A stretch of DNA of 64,000 nucleotides. It comes from Dysidea avara (Eukaryota; Porifera; Demospongiae; Dictyoceratida; Dysideidae). A program made the position numbers and the translations under genes. This document shows positions 20,593 through 32,400 of the stretch, one piece after another (within the stretch, counting starts at the first letter, position 1; each line of letters begins with the position of its first letter). The stretch lies in assembly GCF_963678975.1 (NCBI RefSeq), contig NC_089278.1, positions 10,071,479 to 10,135,478 of the forward strand, read 5' to 3'. The notes beneath the pieces were generated by a model. It ran no database searches. It was not told where the DNA came from and saw nothing but the letters and a program-made list of their open reading frames with translations.

Positions 20593-22943
20593 GTCGTTGG
20601 ATGTGTTCGCTTCGAAACAGTTTCAAACTCGCGATTTGAGGATAAGCAAAGTCTTTAGAAATTCTTTTGACATATTTGGCGAATCAACATTAACTAGAAA
20701 ACGAGTCATAAATGCACAATCGATACAATCATTTGAAGAAACTGATTTGCCTCCCAGTTGTCTTGTGAATTCAGTGTACGCTAACCCAAGAACATTTCCT
20801 AGTAACAAGAAAAATGACGCGATTAGCAGTGACGATAGAAAGGATAACGAACAAGATGAATACCACAATTGGTTGAAACGGAGGCGAGAAATGCGGGAAC
20901 AGTTGGAACGTCTAGGTGACATGGAAAGATGGTTAAGTAACAAACAGTGCAATCCTTCGGAAAAGAAAGTGTTAGAAACTTTACAGTCACAAGAAAGAAG
21001 ACCTCCCTTACATGTTCACGATGGAACACAGGTATCAATGTGTGTGCACGTGAGATGTGTACTGTAGGGCAATAATTTTTCGTGGTATAAAATTTTCGTG
21101 ATCTCTATGTTGTTCCATACAACTTGTACGTGGGCTGTAAAATATATTAATTTTGTGGATGAGGCCGCATAAACCTAATTATTAGTTTCTCATCCTCCTG
21201 TACTCTAAATAGCAGAGGATTTTTAACTAGATAGCTGAATTAGTTGGTTAAAGTAGATTGCTTTAGCAAGGTGTCACTTATAAAAGGTGCTAATTGGCCT
21301 CCCTTAGCCACCAGTGGTGTAAAAAAAAAATCTTTGCTGAGGTAAGAAAAATGGCGATGCAGGCAGGGATGTGAGAAACTAATAAAACTAACAATTAAGT
21401 TGGTGTGGCCTAAGATGTCCATAAAATCTATGAAAATTTGCATTCTGTGAAAATTTCTTGCCTTACGGTATTACAGGAAGGGAGTGAACGGCCTCAAAGT
21501 AACCGAAAGCAGCGACGGTGTACGAAAGCTTCAACTAAGAAGACAGTACCTTCTATCAAACGTCCAACTCCTCAGGCTATAGCCAAGTTGGAAGAGTATG
21601 TCAGGAAGCACAGACTACGTCTTGTTGACATGTTTACTAGAATGGACAAGGATAAAGACTGGTTAATAACTTGTAAGGATTGTCAACAAGTGTTCAAAAA
21701 ACTTCATGTTCCTGTCAGTGACGAGGAGATAAGTGAACTGATGTCTGCACTAGATACCAATGATGATGGTCACCTTGATTATCGAGAATTGCTGTCAGGC
21801 AGGTTGTCATACAAATTAGAAAAGCGGAAAAGGAAAAAGGGCACACAAGAGGATACAGGTCTCACTACACCTCAGGTGACAGTTCAATCGCCAGAATTTT
21901 TATCTGTGCCAGAAACAAGTAGTGGTACAGAGAGGTATAGCTCTGATTCTGATGATGAAGACAACACTAAGCAAAAAAAGAAGGAGAAAATGAAAAGTAA
22001 GCAAAAGCAATTCCTCAGAACTGTCAAGAAGTCTCCAGAGACAGCACAAACCTTCAGAATGAAACAACATGTTGCACCCAGCACTCTTTCCTCAACTACT
22101 GGGCAAAGGACAGACCACTACAGACAAGAAGAATTAAAGCACTTTCAGAATCTACTGCTCTACTGTAGATCCCGTGGTGTTGTACTAAACCAGTCACTTC
22201 TGGAGAGAGGTGAGTAGCATGGTGTAAAATGATGTAACCATTAGGGTATATTTTCTATGTGTAGCACTGCTGTCACCTGGAGACCAGAGCATGCAAGAAT
22301 GTATTAAGAATGTCAAACAGCAGGGTCCCATTCTTTTACCATCTCACTTTACTGATACACCTGTTCAGGAAGATGAAATAATAGGAAAGTCAACATTCAC
22401 TGAATGCTTTGGTGGACCATATCTTGAGTTAAGAGGTAGCAATAACCACATTAGACTCATTATATTAATCATGAATAACTTAAATGGTTTATTTGGTTTG
22501 CTTACAGGACCACATAAAGAGCAAGTGGTAAAATTATCCACTGGAACTGCACACATTAAAAGTAAAACAGATTGTTGGCTAACTTTCGAGGACTACAGAA
22601 AACTTACAGAGTAAGACACAACAACATATTACACCATATAATTGACAGCTGCTGTTTTCCCCTCTGCAGACACATCAAGTCAAGGTTCCCATTCAGGTAT
22701 CATGGCATACCTGATGATAGTGTATTTTGGCCAGGACATTTGCTGCACAAAATCAGACTGTGTATGCCTCCCTATAATAAATGCAACGATGACAAAGTTG
22801 CATCAATGAAAAACTTATTTCAGCCAATCCATCGTATTCAAGCCAGTGTCTTACCCCCAGTTTCCCCTCGTGTTGTTTGGCCCATGAATAATGCCGGCTA
22901 CGTGCAGTCAGGAAATAACAATAGAAAAAGCTATGCTATTTGA
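20591..22943 (+). CDS. EFCAB12: EF-hand domain protein, EFCAB12-like
   Basis: Five exons: 20591-21031, 21477-22209, 22265-22435, 22508-22610, 22670-22943; 573 residues, close to what I recall for human EFCAB12 (about 570). An EF-hand pair lies in exon 2: a first helix-loop-helix with MDKDKDWLITCKD and a second with canonical loop DTNDDGHLDYRE, suggesting that at least the second binds calcium. Upstream is a charged region YHNWLKRRREMREQLERLG with LEKRKRKK further on, then a Ser/Lys-rich linker, and a C-terminal block with FPFRYHGIPDDSVFWPGHLL. The assignment rests on overall arrangement and length and on similarity to remembered EFCAB12; another EF-hand family member cannot be excluded. An in-frame ATG at 20540 exists, but I prefer 20591 because the X-box block fills the space between. 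The stop is 62 bp from that of the converging protease gene. Confidence 0.7.
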
Positions 22944-23005
22944 TAAAATACACTCTTTACAAAAAAAATACATCAATAGAAATTATGACATGTTCAATAT
23001 TGTCT

Positions 23006-23938
23006 TTATGATGGACAATCATCTGATTTTACTATATCCTCATCAAAATACTCTTGATACCTTTTCTTGCATTCATCCTCTCGCCTGATCCATTTGCACA
23101 CTTGCATGTAACGGTGTGGATCTAATCTCACACCTACATTGAATCTCCGATGATAAACTGGTGAATACCTGTTCCCTGATAGCACACCTACTACCCTGCG
23201 AATTGACTCCTTTGTTTGACAGTTCTCTTCCCTTGTGTAGATTCCAGAGCCAGACACACCATGGATAGCATCACATTCAAAGTAGAACAATGATTGCGTG
23301 GTAGCCAGGACAGTGCACCATGAACCCCATGTTTGGTTCAGTGGTTTGTCATCTGGAAATCCTATGAAGTAGACGGTGTCGCCCTCACCATGATGATCCC
23401 CGATGCTCAATCCTGGCTCGATGAAACCGCGTGATTTCCCCAATTTACGAGGGACTTTGATCACTGCATAATCGTAATCCGCCCAATCCTCGATCTTCTT
23501 TTCTAATTTCCACTGTGTCGGGTAAAATATCTTTTTCGCGTAATGCCATTTCGTCTTGCCTTGTTTATTCAGGTAACCCACACGGATATAGCGGGACTTG
23601 ACTTCTTTTCGATCATGAATACAGTGAGCTGCAGTGAGTACAAATCTCCTTTCGATCAATATTCCTGTACAACCTGTGGATATCCTAACTACAGTTGAAT
23701 AGGGAAACTCTTGGTTTGTAGTAGCGTTGAATTGCACGCGGTCATCAGGGTGGTAGATTTCCCGTCGACGACGATTCGCTTTGTGCAATGGAAATAGCTC
23801 TACTTCTGATGTAACCTGCCTTTCCCTGGTTACAATTCCATTGTTAAGTGTCACTTCATTCCAAGTGAGCTGTTCAGTCTCAGCTTTTATCAGCCTCAAG
23901 AGAAAAAACAGACTTGTTAATACCACACCTAGCTGCAT
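23006..23938 (-). CDS. PRSS23: Trypsin-like serine protease, PRSS23 family, intronless
   Basis: Single-exon gene. From the chosen Met at 23938 it encodes 310 residues starting MQLGVVLTSLFFLLRLIKA, a clear signal peptide; an upstream in-frame Met at 23977 would bury the signal behind 13 residues. A basic RRRRE stretch looks like a pro-peptide processing site. The catalytic triad is visible: His in VLTAAHCIHD, Asp in DWADYDYAVIKV, Ser in DAIHGVSGSGIY. Family traits shared with PRSS23/PRSS35 include STGCTGILIERRFVLTAAHC, the VGYLN segment, and the C-terminal FNVGVRL with CKWIR. Vertebrate PRSS23 is also encoded in one exon. Likely a secreted protease of unknown substrate. It converges on the EFCAB12-like gene. 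Confidence 0.88.
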   Translation of the reverse strand: MQLGVVLTSLFFLLRLIKAETEQLTWNEVTLNNGIVTRERQVTSEVELFPLHKANRRRREIYHPDDRVQFNATTNQEFPYSTVVRISTGCTGILIERRFVLTAAHCIHDRKEVKSRYIRVGYLNKQGKTKWHYAKKIFYPTQWKLEKKIEDWADYDYAVIKVPRKLGKSRGFIEPGLSIGDHHGEGDTVYFIGFPDDKPLNQTWGSWCTVLATTQSLFYFECDAIHGVSGSGIYTREENCQTKESIRRVVGVLSGNRYSPVYHRRFNVGVRLDPHRYMQVCKWIRREDECKKRYQEYFDEDIVKSDDCPS

Positions 23939-26601
23939 TATACCGATCTTAGTACCATTGCCTTGGCAGAGGTACATTAATAGCTATAAACAAAAGACAA
24001 TAAACATTGTGGTGGCTCGCACGCGGGCGTGGAAGGGTTTTATTTGCCGCAACTTCAGTTGCTACTTCCTTTGTTAGCAATTTACATGCATACTGCCACA
24101 ACCAAAGTCTAGTTGGTTGCTTTTCTTAGTAATCGATCCATCCTGGTCATTTAATTACTCCGCCCTCTTCTAAAACCAGCACTATATAGCCCTTAATTGA
24201 AAAGCAAGGAATCATCATGTGGCTTGCACAAGCTATTAAAGGTAATACAGTTTGATGGTTGCATACATCATGGCCATAACCATGCAACGTTTCAATTTTA
24301 ATGGTATCTTGTGCATGCCTAGTAAACTTTGATTGTAACTAGTTTAGCACCCGCCTACTATTAAGGGCATATGGGGGGGGTGGGTCCTGCATGGGGGACA
24401 GGAAACCACTTCTGAAATTCAGCAGGAACACCATCATGGCAAACACACAGAACAAGGGTAGGGCAATATATAGTGTATAAACTTACACTGATTCCTCAAA
24501 AGTGGATTAAGTAAGAGAATATTTATATACTCTAATAGAGCAGTCAGATGTATATTCTATAGAACAACATAATTATATACATATTTTAAAAAAACAGGTT
24601 TGTTTACAGTGTTATACACAGTACTGCACCCACATGTCTGAAATTAGCAGCAAATTCAAAGTGTAAACTAATTTAGATATCTTGAAAATTCTATGATGGT
24701 ACCTTCTATCACTTAGATACAGAAATTTAAAAATTGTGGGTTGGTTTTGGAAGTTTATGGTAAGGAGAACTATATAGCGTAAGCATGCACTTCAAATAAG
24801 CTTTGTCACATCTATATAATTTATATATTATGTGTACCTTAAAAAGTGTCCCAATATGAAAAATCAACACCTATACATGCAGTTTCCTACACCATTTTTC
24901 TACCTGATATTTCTTCACAACATATCCATGTTAATATGAACACCATCTGATCTACATTTCATGATAAGGATTGCAGGCAACGCACATGCATAGAACAGAT
25001 ATTCATTGGAAGACTGGGAATAAACTTGAAATAATCCAGCAATGAGCAGCCAGATGGGTTACAATAGAACACTCAAAATTAGTAACAAATACTCTAATAA
25101 AGCAGTCACCCTAATAGAACAACCATGTATACAGTATCCTATAGCTAATAGTCACACGTGTTTATCATAGCTATAGAGGACTTGCACAGTGAGTAACCAC
25201 AGCTGTCAACCATGTTTGAGGATAATCAATGCGGTAACCAAAATAGTTTTCTCACTATTTATTGCATTTCACTTTCATTTCACTTTATGGACACAAGTTC
25301 ACACAACTCATTAGAAACTACAGAATTAAAATTTATAAGCCACCAATTCACGCACCACTAACCTATAGCCCTATTTTCCACCCAGCACTTTGTTCTGCAC
25401 CATAGAACTCCCTATTAAGACGTGGTTGTATGATAACCATTGCCAGCTCATGTCAACACAAGTGCAAGTCCACTATAGCAAAAAAGGCTAAAAATATTTT
25501 ATAGTAAGGATTGAAGTGATAAAAAGTAATGAAACAAGAGATACTGTATGAATGATGGGGCATATAGCTTTGTGAGAAATTCATACATTAGAATTTTCTG
25601 TACAAAGCCTTCGAATTCAGTCTGCTCTTCATTTTTGTTTACATGTGAGATATTTATCCTGAAGAGATATGCCATTTTTGGTAGCCAACAAGGCCCACTC
25701 TGCCCCATTAGAAAAGTAGTTCATAATGTGCATGTCGGCTACCCATTTCATCTGTATTTAAAAACTGGCACACAGTAACCACTTTCTTTAGCTTACTTGT
25801 CTTAAAAGCTTACCAGGTTGCAGTTTCCCACACACTGGCTGCTTTTATAATCGTAAACTTGTGTATAGGTTACACATGTTTTATCAAAAAATGTTCATGC
25901 TTAATTTATAGGTTGCACCATTATGACAGACTTTAGTATATCCTTACACCTATGCAAGCCAGGCATGGAGTCTTGGCTTTTTGGTTTACACTCACTCATT
26001 AGGCTAGCATGCATGCTTTTGATTTCATTTATCTCTGAGGTTATAAAATTTTCTAAAGTGATCCACTGGATAAAAATCCATTTCCTCAAAGTTGTTTTAT
26101 GACTTCTTTGTTGTCTAGAGTGAAAACTAATAGTCTGATAAAGTTTTAGGTGAATACTCTTATAATTACAGTGATAGACAGCAGGAAGAGCAATTGTACA
26201 GTGCATGATATAATTACAGTCACTCATTTAATTGATTATATCATGTCACAAGTGCAGCAGGCTATGGAGTTGGGACTCATCTCATTTTGTTAGCCATAAA
26301 CTGGGAAATTCATCAAGGTACAATTTTTGGCCTTAATACATCCACACATGCTTTGGTTGTTCAAACTTAGGAATGGCAACAAAAAAGTTACATTTTATCT
26401 AATGAAAGCAAATACACTACAGAAATGAAATATTTTTACACTCCATGCAGAGGTGAGTCCAATTAATGGTTGTGTCTTGTTTTACTATTAATTGAAACGA
26501 TTAAAACAAGAGTAAAATTATTTCGTAGCATAAACATGTTATTTATCCAGTAGGATTTATAAAAATCAGAATAATGCAACTAGGTTTCCGCTTAGTAGGT
26601 A

Positions 26602-26832
26602 CCAGTGATGCAATATATCGTACATCGCAACAATCGTGATAGAAGCATTGTGATAAAGAAAAAGCTATATTGTGATATAAAAAATACAAACTATTTAGTG
26701 AAAAGTGACTTGATAGTTGCAAAATATGATTCTGGTAACATGTAATGATGTATAAAAAGTGTCAACTTTACTGTCTTGTGATATCGTTCATGATATCGAG
26801 ATATTAAAATTTTCATATCGTGGCATCACTAG
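26602..26832. mobile_element. Short TIR element, ends CAGTGATGC
   Basis: CAGTGATGCAATATATCG at the left is mirrored by ATATCGTGGCATCACTAG at the right; the interior is rich in ATATCG and GATATCG words. About 230 bp, non-coding. Ends recall hAT-type elements. Confidence 0.6.
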
Positions 26833-28007
26833 TACACTCTCCCATTATTTACTCTTGCTAGTACATAACATATTTTGTAATTGTGATGATTATGATGTCT
26901 GACATAAGGCCACTTATTGTTTGATATTTAAGTATCCAAACAGGAAAGTCAACTCATAGACCAATGCATGTATGTAGGAAGCTCATTACAATCTTGCATA
27001 TCTACCAAAGGTGCATGCAGTCAGAATATTTTAGGTGAGGCTAGCCTGACTGCTCTATTAGAGTATTTTTGTGGTACTAAATTTTCTGTTTTCTAATTTT
27101 CACAAAGCAGCTGTGTCAGTTGTCTCAATGGTATAGCTACACTACTGCATGCACCTGACTGTTTTATTAAACAAGCTGAATGAATATCTTGATCTCAAGA
27201 AGAAAGGGGTTTAGCCAGGGTTTAGCTACATAACACTGGGACTGTTGACTGCTCTATTAGGGTAACTTCATTTATAGTAATAGTAAACTGTCCCCAACAC
27301 ATTAAACCCTGAATGTGTACGGCAGTTTCCTGACTGCTGTATTAGAATGACTGTTCTATTAGAGTACTATATTGATCCTATAATAATTGATGTTTCTAGT
27401 TACGCCCAGCCATCTTGTCCCCCTCTCTATGTCTATATGTAAACGAGTTAGTTTATTACTCCCATACAATTGACATGCACACTCTATTATTCAAACAAAA
27501 ATACTTGGCTTAGCAGCATGCACTATTCACAAATCCCATATTAAACTACAGGTAGCAAACAATGATCCAACTGTTACTTGCAACTATCACTACTTGTAAG
27601 GAATTTCTGTTGTCCTGGAAGAACCACTAATCGTAATGATTTTTGCTGTCTATGCTAAACTACAATTGCACTTGTAGCTTCGGATATGTCTTCCTAGCCA
27701 GCATACTACCTTAATTTGCTTTATTTTCGTGCAAAAATTTTCGTGTAAAAATATTTTCGTATGATTTACGTGAATGACTGCTCTATTAGAGTAGTTCGAT
27801 CTTTAGTAAAAATTATCGTGTAAGATATTTTCGTACAAGTTTTGCATACGAAAATTATTTTACAACGAAAAAAAAAGCTAATTACGCTAAATATTTTGGA
27901 GATCATTTTACAACTTCCCAGGTTTATATTGCCATAAGCTCTGACATCGGTACTTTCTGTCTTCTGCAAGTCGATTTCATTTCTAGCCATCGTTTACGTC
28001 CAGTTGT

Positions 28008-28063
28008 TAGTCTGGCGCAGCTGCCCCTTCGATTAGAAAATTAAGGGGTGGCTGCGCCAGACT
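28008..28063. repeat. Hairpin, 21-bp stem
   Basis: AGTCTGGCGCAGCTGCCCCTT pairs with AAGGGGTGGCTGCGCCAGACT around a 13-base loop, with only a small internal mismatch. It looks like the ends of a minimal inverted-repeat element. It is GC-rich compared with its surroundings. Confidence 0.7.
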
Positions 28064-28235
28064 GACCAGTAGTCTCATGCCCAGACCTTTTTTCCTTAGG
28101 GGCGGCGCATATAATCCCCTCCCTCATCCTGGATGGGGCACTTACGATCTGTTACAGTTGGAAGTGTACAATAAATAAACTTGAGACAATAAAACAGCTA
28201 TTCAGTCAGTGTTCTGTTTCAGTTTCATGCTACAG

Positions 28236-29318
28236 TTAGGATTTCTCAATTTCCAGCAGCTTCATAAGCCCATCATACATGTCTTGGACACACCGCACCT
28301 CCGACAGACCAAGACGACGTCTGTTGCTGATATCATACACACCAGCATCTTCTCCAGTTGATTCGCTGTGCTCTCCATGAATACCACGTGGCTGGATGTG
28401 GTACTTGTCACAGATAGCTTTGAAATCTGGGTGAGCATGGGCCTTGGGGATCTTTACATGGACACTAGCACGCATTCCTGTACCCAAGTTAGTAGGGCAG
28501 GAGGTAATATATCCTAGGCCAGGACTATGCTGGAAGCCAAGTTTGGCATCAATCTCATTCACTGCCTTGCACAATCGACGAAACACTGATCCAATATCAC
28601 TTCCTTTCTCCATGCTGATGATCCTAAGCTGGTCTTCCTCATTGATCCACACAAGAAAGGTCTTGGCATCATTGTGATATATGCCACGGCCCTCAGGCCA
28701 TTCTTTGTTGCAGCCAGCAGATTCCAAAAATCGGTCTCCTTTCTTGAAGAGGAAATGGTCATCAACAAGCTTTTGCCTGGTTGCTTCATCCATCCCCTGA
28801 AGTGGGTAATACTTGCCAGCAAGGTCTCCAGTCAATGAAGTCAAAACCTCTACAACTTTTCTTTCTATGTCTAGACGTTCTTGTTTGCCAAGATTTGGTG
28901 CCAGCCCATATCCCTTTAGATTACGGGCTACACGAATGCGAGTGGAGCGGATATACTTTCCCTCAGGATCAGGATTGGGGCAGTTAAGATGGTCAGGATT
29001 CATGTCAGGAGTGTGGCCATCAGCTATCTTATATGGAGCATGATAATCTTCAACTATGTTGTCGAGCACATTCCCAAAGGCTGTGTAGCACTCCTCATCG
29101 CCTGCGTAAAGCCCAGTGTCGGAATCAAGGTTCTGTATCCCCGACTGCATACAATCTAGCAAAGTATATCCGCGAGACGTCTTCTTGTTCTTGTGCTCTT
29201 CGAAGACTTCCGGGGTTACATACTTCTTCGCGAGAGAATGCACTTCTGGCTTAAGGAAAACTGCAGGGTACTCCATTTCAACCAACCTCGACCGTGACGT
29301 TCCACGTAATGCGATCAC
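28236..29318 (-). CDS. Arginine kinase (phosphagen kinase family), intronless
   Basis: 360 residues in one uninterrupted frame. Phosphagen kinases reversibly move phosphate between ATP and a guanidino compound to buffer ATP. N-terminal domain: KKTSRGYTLLDCMQSGIQN. Catalytic domain: STRIRVARNLKGY, YYPLQGM, DDHFLFKKGDRFL, GRGIYHNDAKTFLVWINEED (the Glu of the NEED motif), CPTNLGTGMRASVH (reactive cysteine), and GEHSESTGEDAGVYDISN. The GEHSES loop with its Glu and the DISNRRRLGL segment are arginine-kinase-like; creatine kinases have a different loop (VDTAAVG) here. Taurocyamine or other guanidino kinases remain possible. Met at 29276 (MEYPAVFLKPEV) is an alternative start. Neighbouring genes are intron-rich, so the lack of introns is notable. 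The 3' end of the kinase-PUB gene lies 131 bp upstream on the same strand. Confidence 0.88.
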   Translation of the reverse strand: MIALRGTSRSRLVEMEYPAVFLKPEVHSLAKKYVTPEVFEEHKNKKTSRGYTLLDCMQSGIQNLDSDTGLYAGDEECYTAFGNVLDNIVEDYHAPYKIADGHTPDMNPDHLNCPNPDPEGKYIRSTRIRVARNLKGYGLAPNLGKQERLDIERKVVEVLTSLTGDLAGKYYPLQGMDEATRQKLVDDHFLFKKGDRFLESAGCNKEWPEGRGIYHNDAKTFLVWINEEDQLRIISMEKGSDIGSVFRRLCKAVNEIDAKLGFQHSPGLGYITSCPTNLGTGMRASVHVKIPKAHAHPDFKAICDKYHIQPRGIHGEHSESTGEDAGVYDISNRRRLGLSEVRCVQDMYDGLMKLLEIEKS

Positions 29319-29449
29319 ACCTTGCCTAGCAACGACCTTTCAAATAATGGAATCGCGTGAGTTACCGGTAGTATGCGGACTCAACGCAATACTAAGGGGG
29401 CGGGCGCTATCTAATCAACATCAATGTGAGCTGAGATGTGCATACAATG

Positions 29450-32400
29450 TTATTTCAATGAAATATCTTTCATATCTTGTTCTAGTCTGGTTAATATAGC
29501 ATGCCACTCATCCATGCTGGAGCTAGTACTCACCAAGCACCAACTTGAAATCCCCACTACAATGCACCACAAAAGGCAGAAAGATAAACACCCAAACAAA
29601 TATATCAAACACTCAAATACCTGAATTGCTAGGGAGTCGAACAACATGTGCTGAAAAATTAGTACTGTTTCCTCGACAGTGTAATAGCAGGTGTTCATTA
29701 CACACTACCTACAGGTAAATGATACTGATAATATAAAGACTGAAACAATACCTGATAAAGGCCATAGCTGCACAATAATCCAGACAGTCGGCAAAATTCA
29801 TTGGATGCTGTGAATTGCATTGGTTCACGGAGGTTACATTTAGCTGTGAGCTGTACTAATAACTGGTACAACACAGGCAATGCAACATGACATGTATCCT
29901 GATTCAACATGCACTTACGTGATTTGAATGCTTAATATTTACAGGAAAGTCTTCATCAAACTGGAAATTAACAGAAATAGATTCAGGATCATAAAAGATG
30001 TAAACAAACCTCTTCTGACTCTTGTGACACATATGATGAATAACTCTTCTTCATTGACCCACTATTAGCCCAAAATATAATTAACACAAACTAAACAGTC
30101 AACCTTACATTTCTGGCAGACTTGACGTGGAAGGATTGCCAATATTGCCATTCACAATGTCATCATCATCAATAACAGTGTCTTCATTTGTCAGTGTATC
30201 TTCCTGGGAGGAAGTGGGAATGGCATCTCGGGCAATGGCTTCCTAGAAACTCACTCAGTATACACACCACACATTTTCATAACTTGTTAGATACCTCAAC
30301 AGCACTCAGTAAACCATTAGCATACTGGAGTATAGTTAAGTCCATGCTACAAGTCAAACTAAATTTAATCATTTACGATACCTCACTCACTCTTCGGAGC
30401 TCAGAAACATGTTGTCGTCCATGTATAAGAATCCAACACTCTCGAAGAGTTTAAAGACTGGTGTACCTGGTTTGCACCAAGGCTCTATGGGCATAATTCT
30501 GTAAGTGTCATTGTCAGGGTTCTGAAGGATTTTATGGAAAATTTCTTGGATAGTTCGTAAAGTGATCATAACATCGACAACATCAGATGCTACAAGTTCT
30601 TCCTAAACGATGAGCATCAAATAAAAGGTGGATACAAATAAGTAGCATGTTCATATAGTACCATTATACCAAAGATCTAAAAACTTACATTCAATTGCTA
30701 GAATTACATCATACACTCAACCATTCTGCCAACACTGCTATAAACACATTCCATATAAAATAATACCTGGCATGATTCTAGCTGGAGCACCTCATCAGAC
30801 CAAACCCACACTTCTCCATCAGTGGCATATCTACATGCCAACAGTTGATCATACAGCACACACTTAAGTGATCACACTCACTGATGGCTCTCGCCTCGTG
30901 ACAAGCTCTGTCTCAGTGTAGCTTGATCAACTCCTCCCAGCAACTTGTGAGCAACAACTTGGGGATGGGGTTGGTGCAGCAGAGCATCACCAAGATTGGG
31001 GCACCTACACAAAAGCAGAAACATTGAAAACACTATTATTTTAAGCTGCTACTGTTTAGTTGTGTTTTGTTCTACAAATAAGTATAAAAGATCCATAAGT
31101 TTGTAGTACATTTAAAACCAGGAGGCCATTATGTGCCACAAACCCTATGGCCATGGATTCCTGATAGAACTAAGCATAGCATAGTTAAAAAATTAGCAAT
31201 GCAATTAACATCCAAAGTTTCCCACACTAAACTACACATTACCGTGACTCCATTTCTTTGCAGACTGCTTCCCCATTAAGGCGACTAAAGGATAACCAGC
31301 GATGTTTCATGATGTAACGCAAACTAATCCGACAACTCTAGGATTCAAGTATTTCACTGGTGTGTATGTACAAGGTAACTTACTGGCTCAAAAACAAATA
31401 TTCTGTTTAAGAGATCAATTATCTCCCTAGAGTGATTCTGATATACATCACACCACTACAGCACAGAAAATTAACACGGTATATACAAAAATATATACAA
31501 AACAAACTATCACATATACTGTATCTATAGACACATAAGTGCACTATCGTATACCCAGCAATTTTTTAGTGTTAAACTTTTTGTAGGTTGATGCATCCAC
31601 CAAAATTTAACACATAAAAATTAACTACTAATGATTTGTAATGGCATAGATACTAGTGCACATATGCAGCTGTACTATTGTCTATTAAATCCAGGAATGC
31701 CTCTCAGTCTCTTTACTTTGAAAGAGCAGTGTATGATGGTTTGCCTTATCTGAAGGGACCATTGAAGATTATTTTTTTGAACAAAAGCAATGCCCATGCC
31801 TTGTCGCAGGAAAAACTTCCATATAACAGGTGAGTATATAGCAGTTATCATGACTAGCTAGTGAGGTAATTAGTTATATCTCAATCTAGCATATCGTTCA
31901 CAGTGTTGCTGATCTTTGTAGCAATGGAATGTAGCAGGTTGCACCAACTACGTAGCTAGCTGCACCAACTACATAGCTAGCTGCACCAACTACATAGCTA
32001 GCTGCACCAACTACGTAGCTAGCTGCACCAACTACATAGCTAGCTGCACCAACTACGTAGCTAGCTGCACCAACTACGTAGCTAGCTGCACCCACCTAGC
32101 TAAGTAACTACATAACTGTCTGCCTATGTACTCAATGAGTACATACAGGATGTGCGACTCCAACACTGTGATGAGAATTTGACACTAAATACTAGTAGTT
32201 CTGTAATGCACATGCAAATTTGTGTTAATATTTTTGTGGGTAGCTTAACCTATGAAACTTAATGAAGACAAATAATAAAACAAAATTAATTTGCGAACAA
32301 ATTCAACAAAAATTTCATATTTGCGAGACACACACACAGTAACCAGGAGGATTAAAAACCACTGCTACTACATACACATCCTTCACTACATTACTCACAC

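Larger units (their letters stand above)
23978..28235. other. 4.3-kb gene-poor, repeat-rich gap
   Basis: No convincing exon was found on either strand. It contains a poly-G run near 24370, at least seven copies of the TACTCTAATAGARCAGTCA motif (24528, 25090, 27047, 27246, 27331-27365, 27775), one arm of a fold-back element near 25500-25560, a TIR element at 26602-26832, and a short hairpin at 28008-28063. AT-rich stretches built of TTTTCGTG and ACGAAAAT variants lie at 27720-27870. Confidence 0.6.

Noticed and set aside
24218-24242. Short ATG exon candidate followed by a GTAATA donor
   Set aside because: Only eight codons and no later exons could be linked to it.
25901-26227. 108-codon minus-strand frame
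   Set aside because: No recognisable domain, composition like the surrounding AT-rich DNA, no splice partners.
27766-27990. Minus-strand frame beginning MARNEIDLQKTESTDVRAYG
   Set aside because: The first residues look protein-like, but the rest is low-complexity and overlaps a TTTTCGTG-rich repeat and the 19-bp motif; no downstream exons or homology were recognised.
31940-32091. CRISPR-like array
   Set aside because: The units are contiguous with no unique spacers, and the DNA is animal.
31898-32095. Repetitive frame with VGAASYV units
   Set aside because: It is a 21-bp minisatellite whose length is a multiple of three, so the frame stays open by chance; it lies in an intron.
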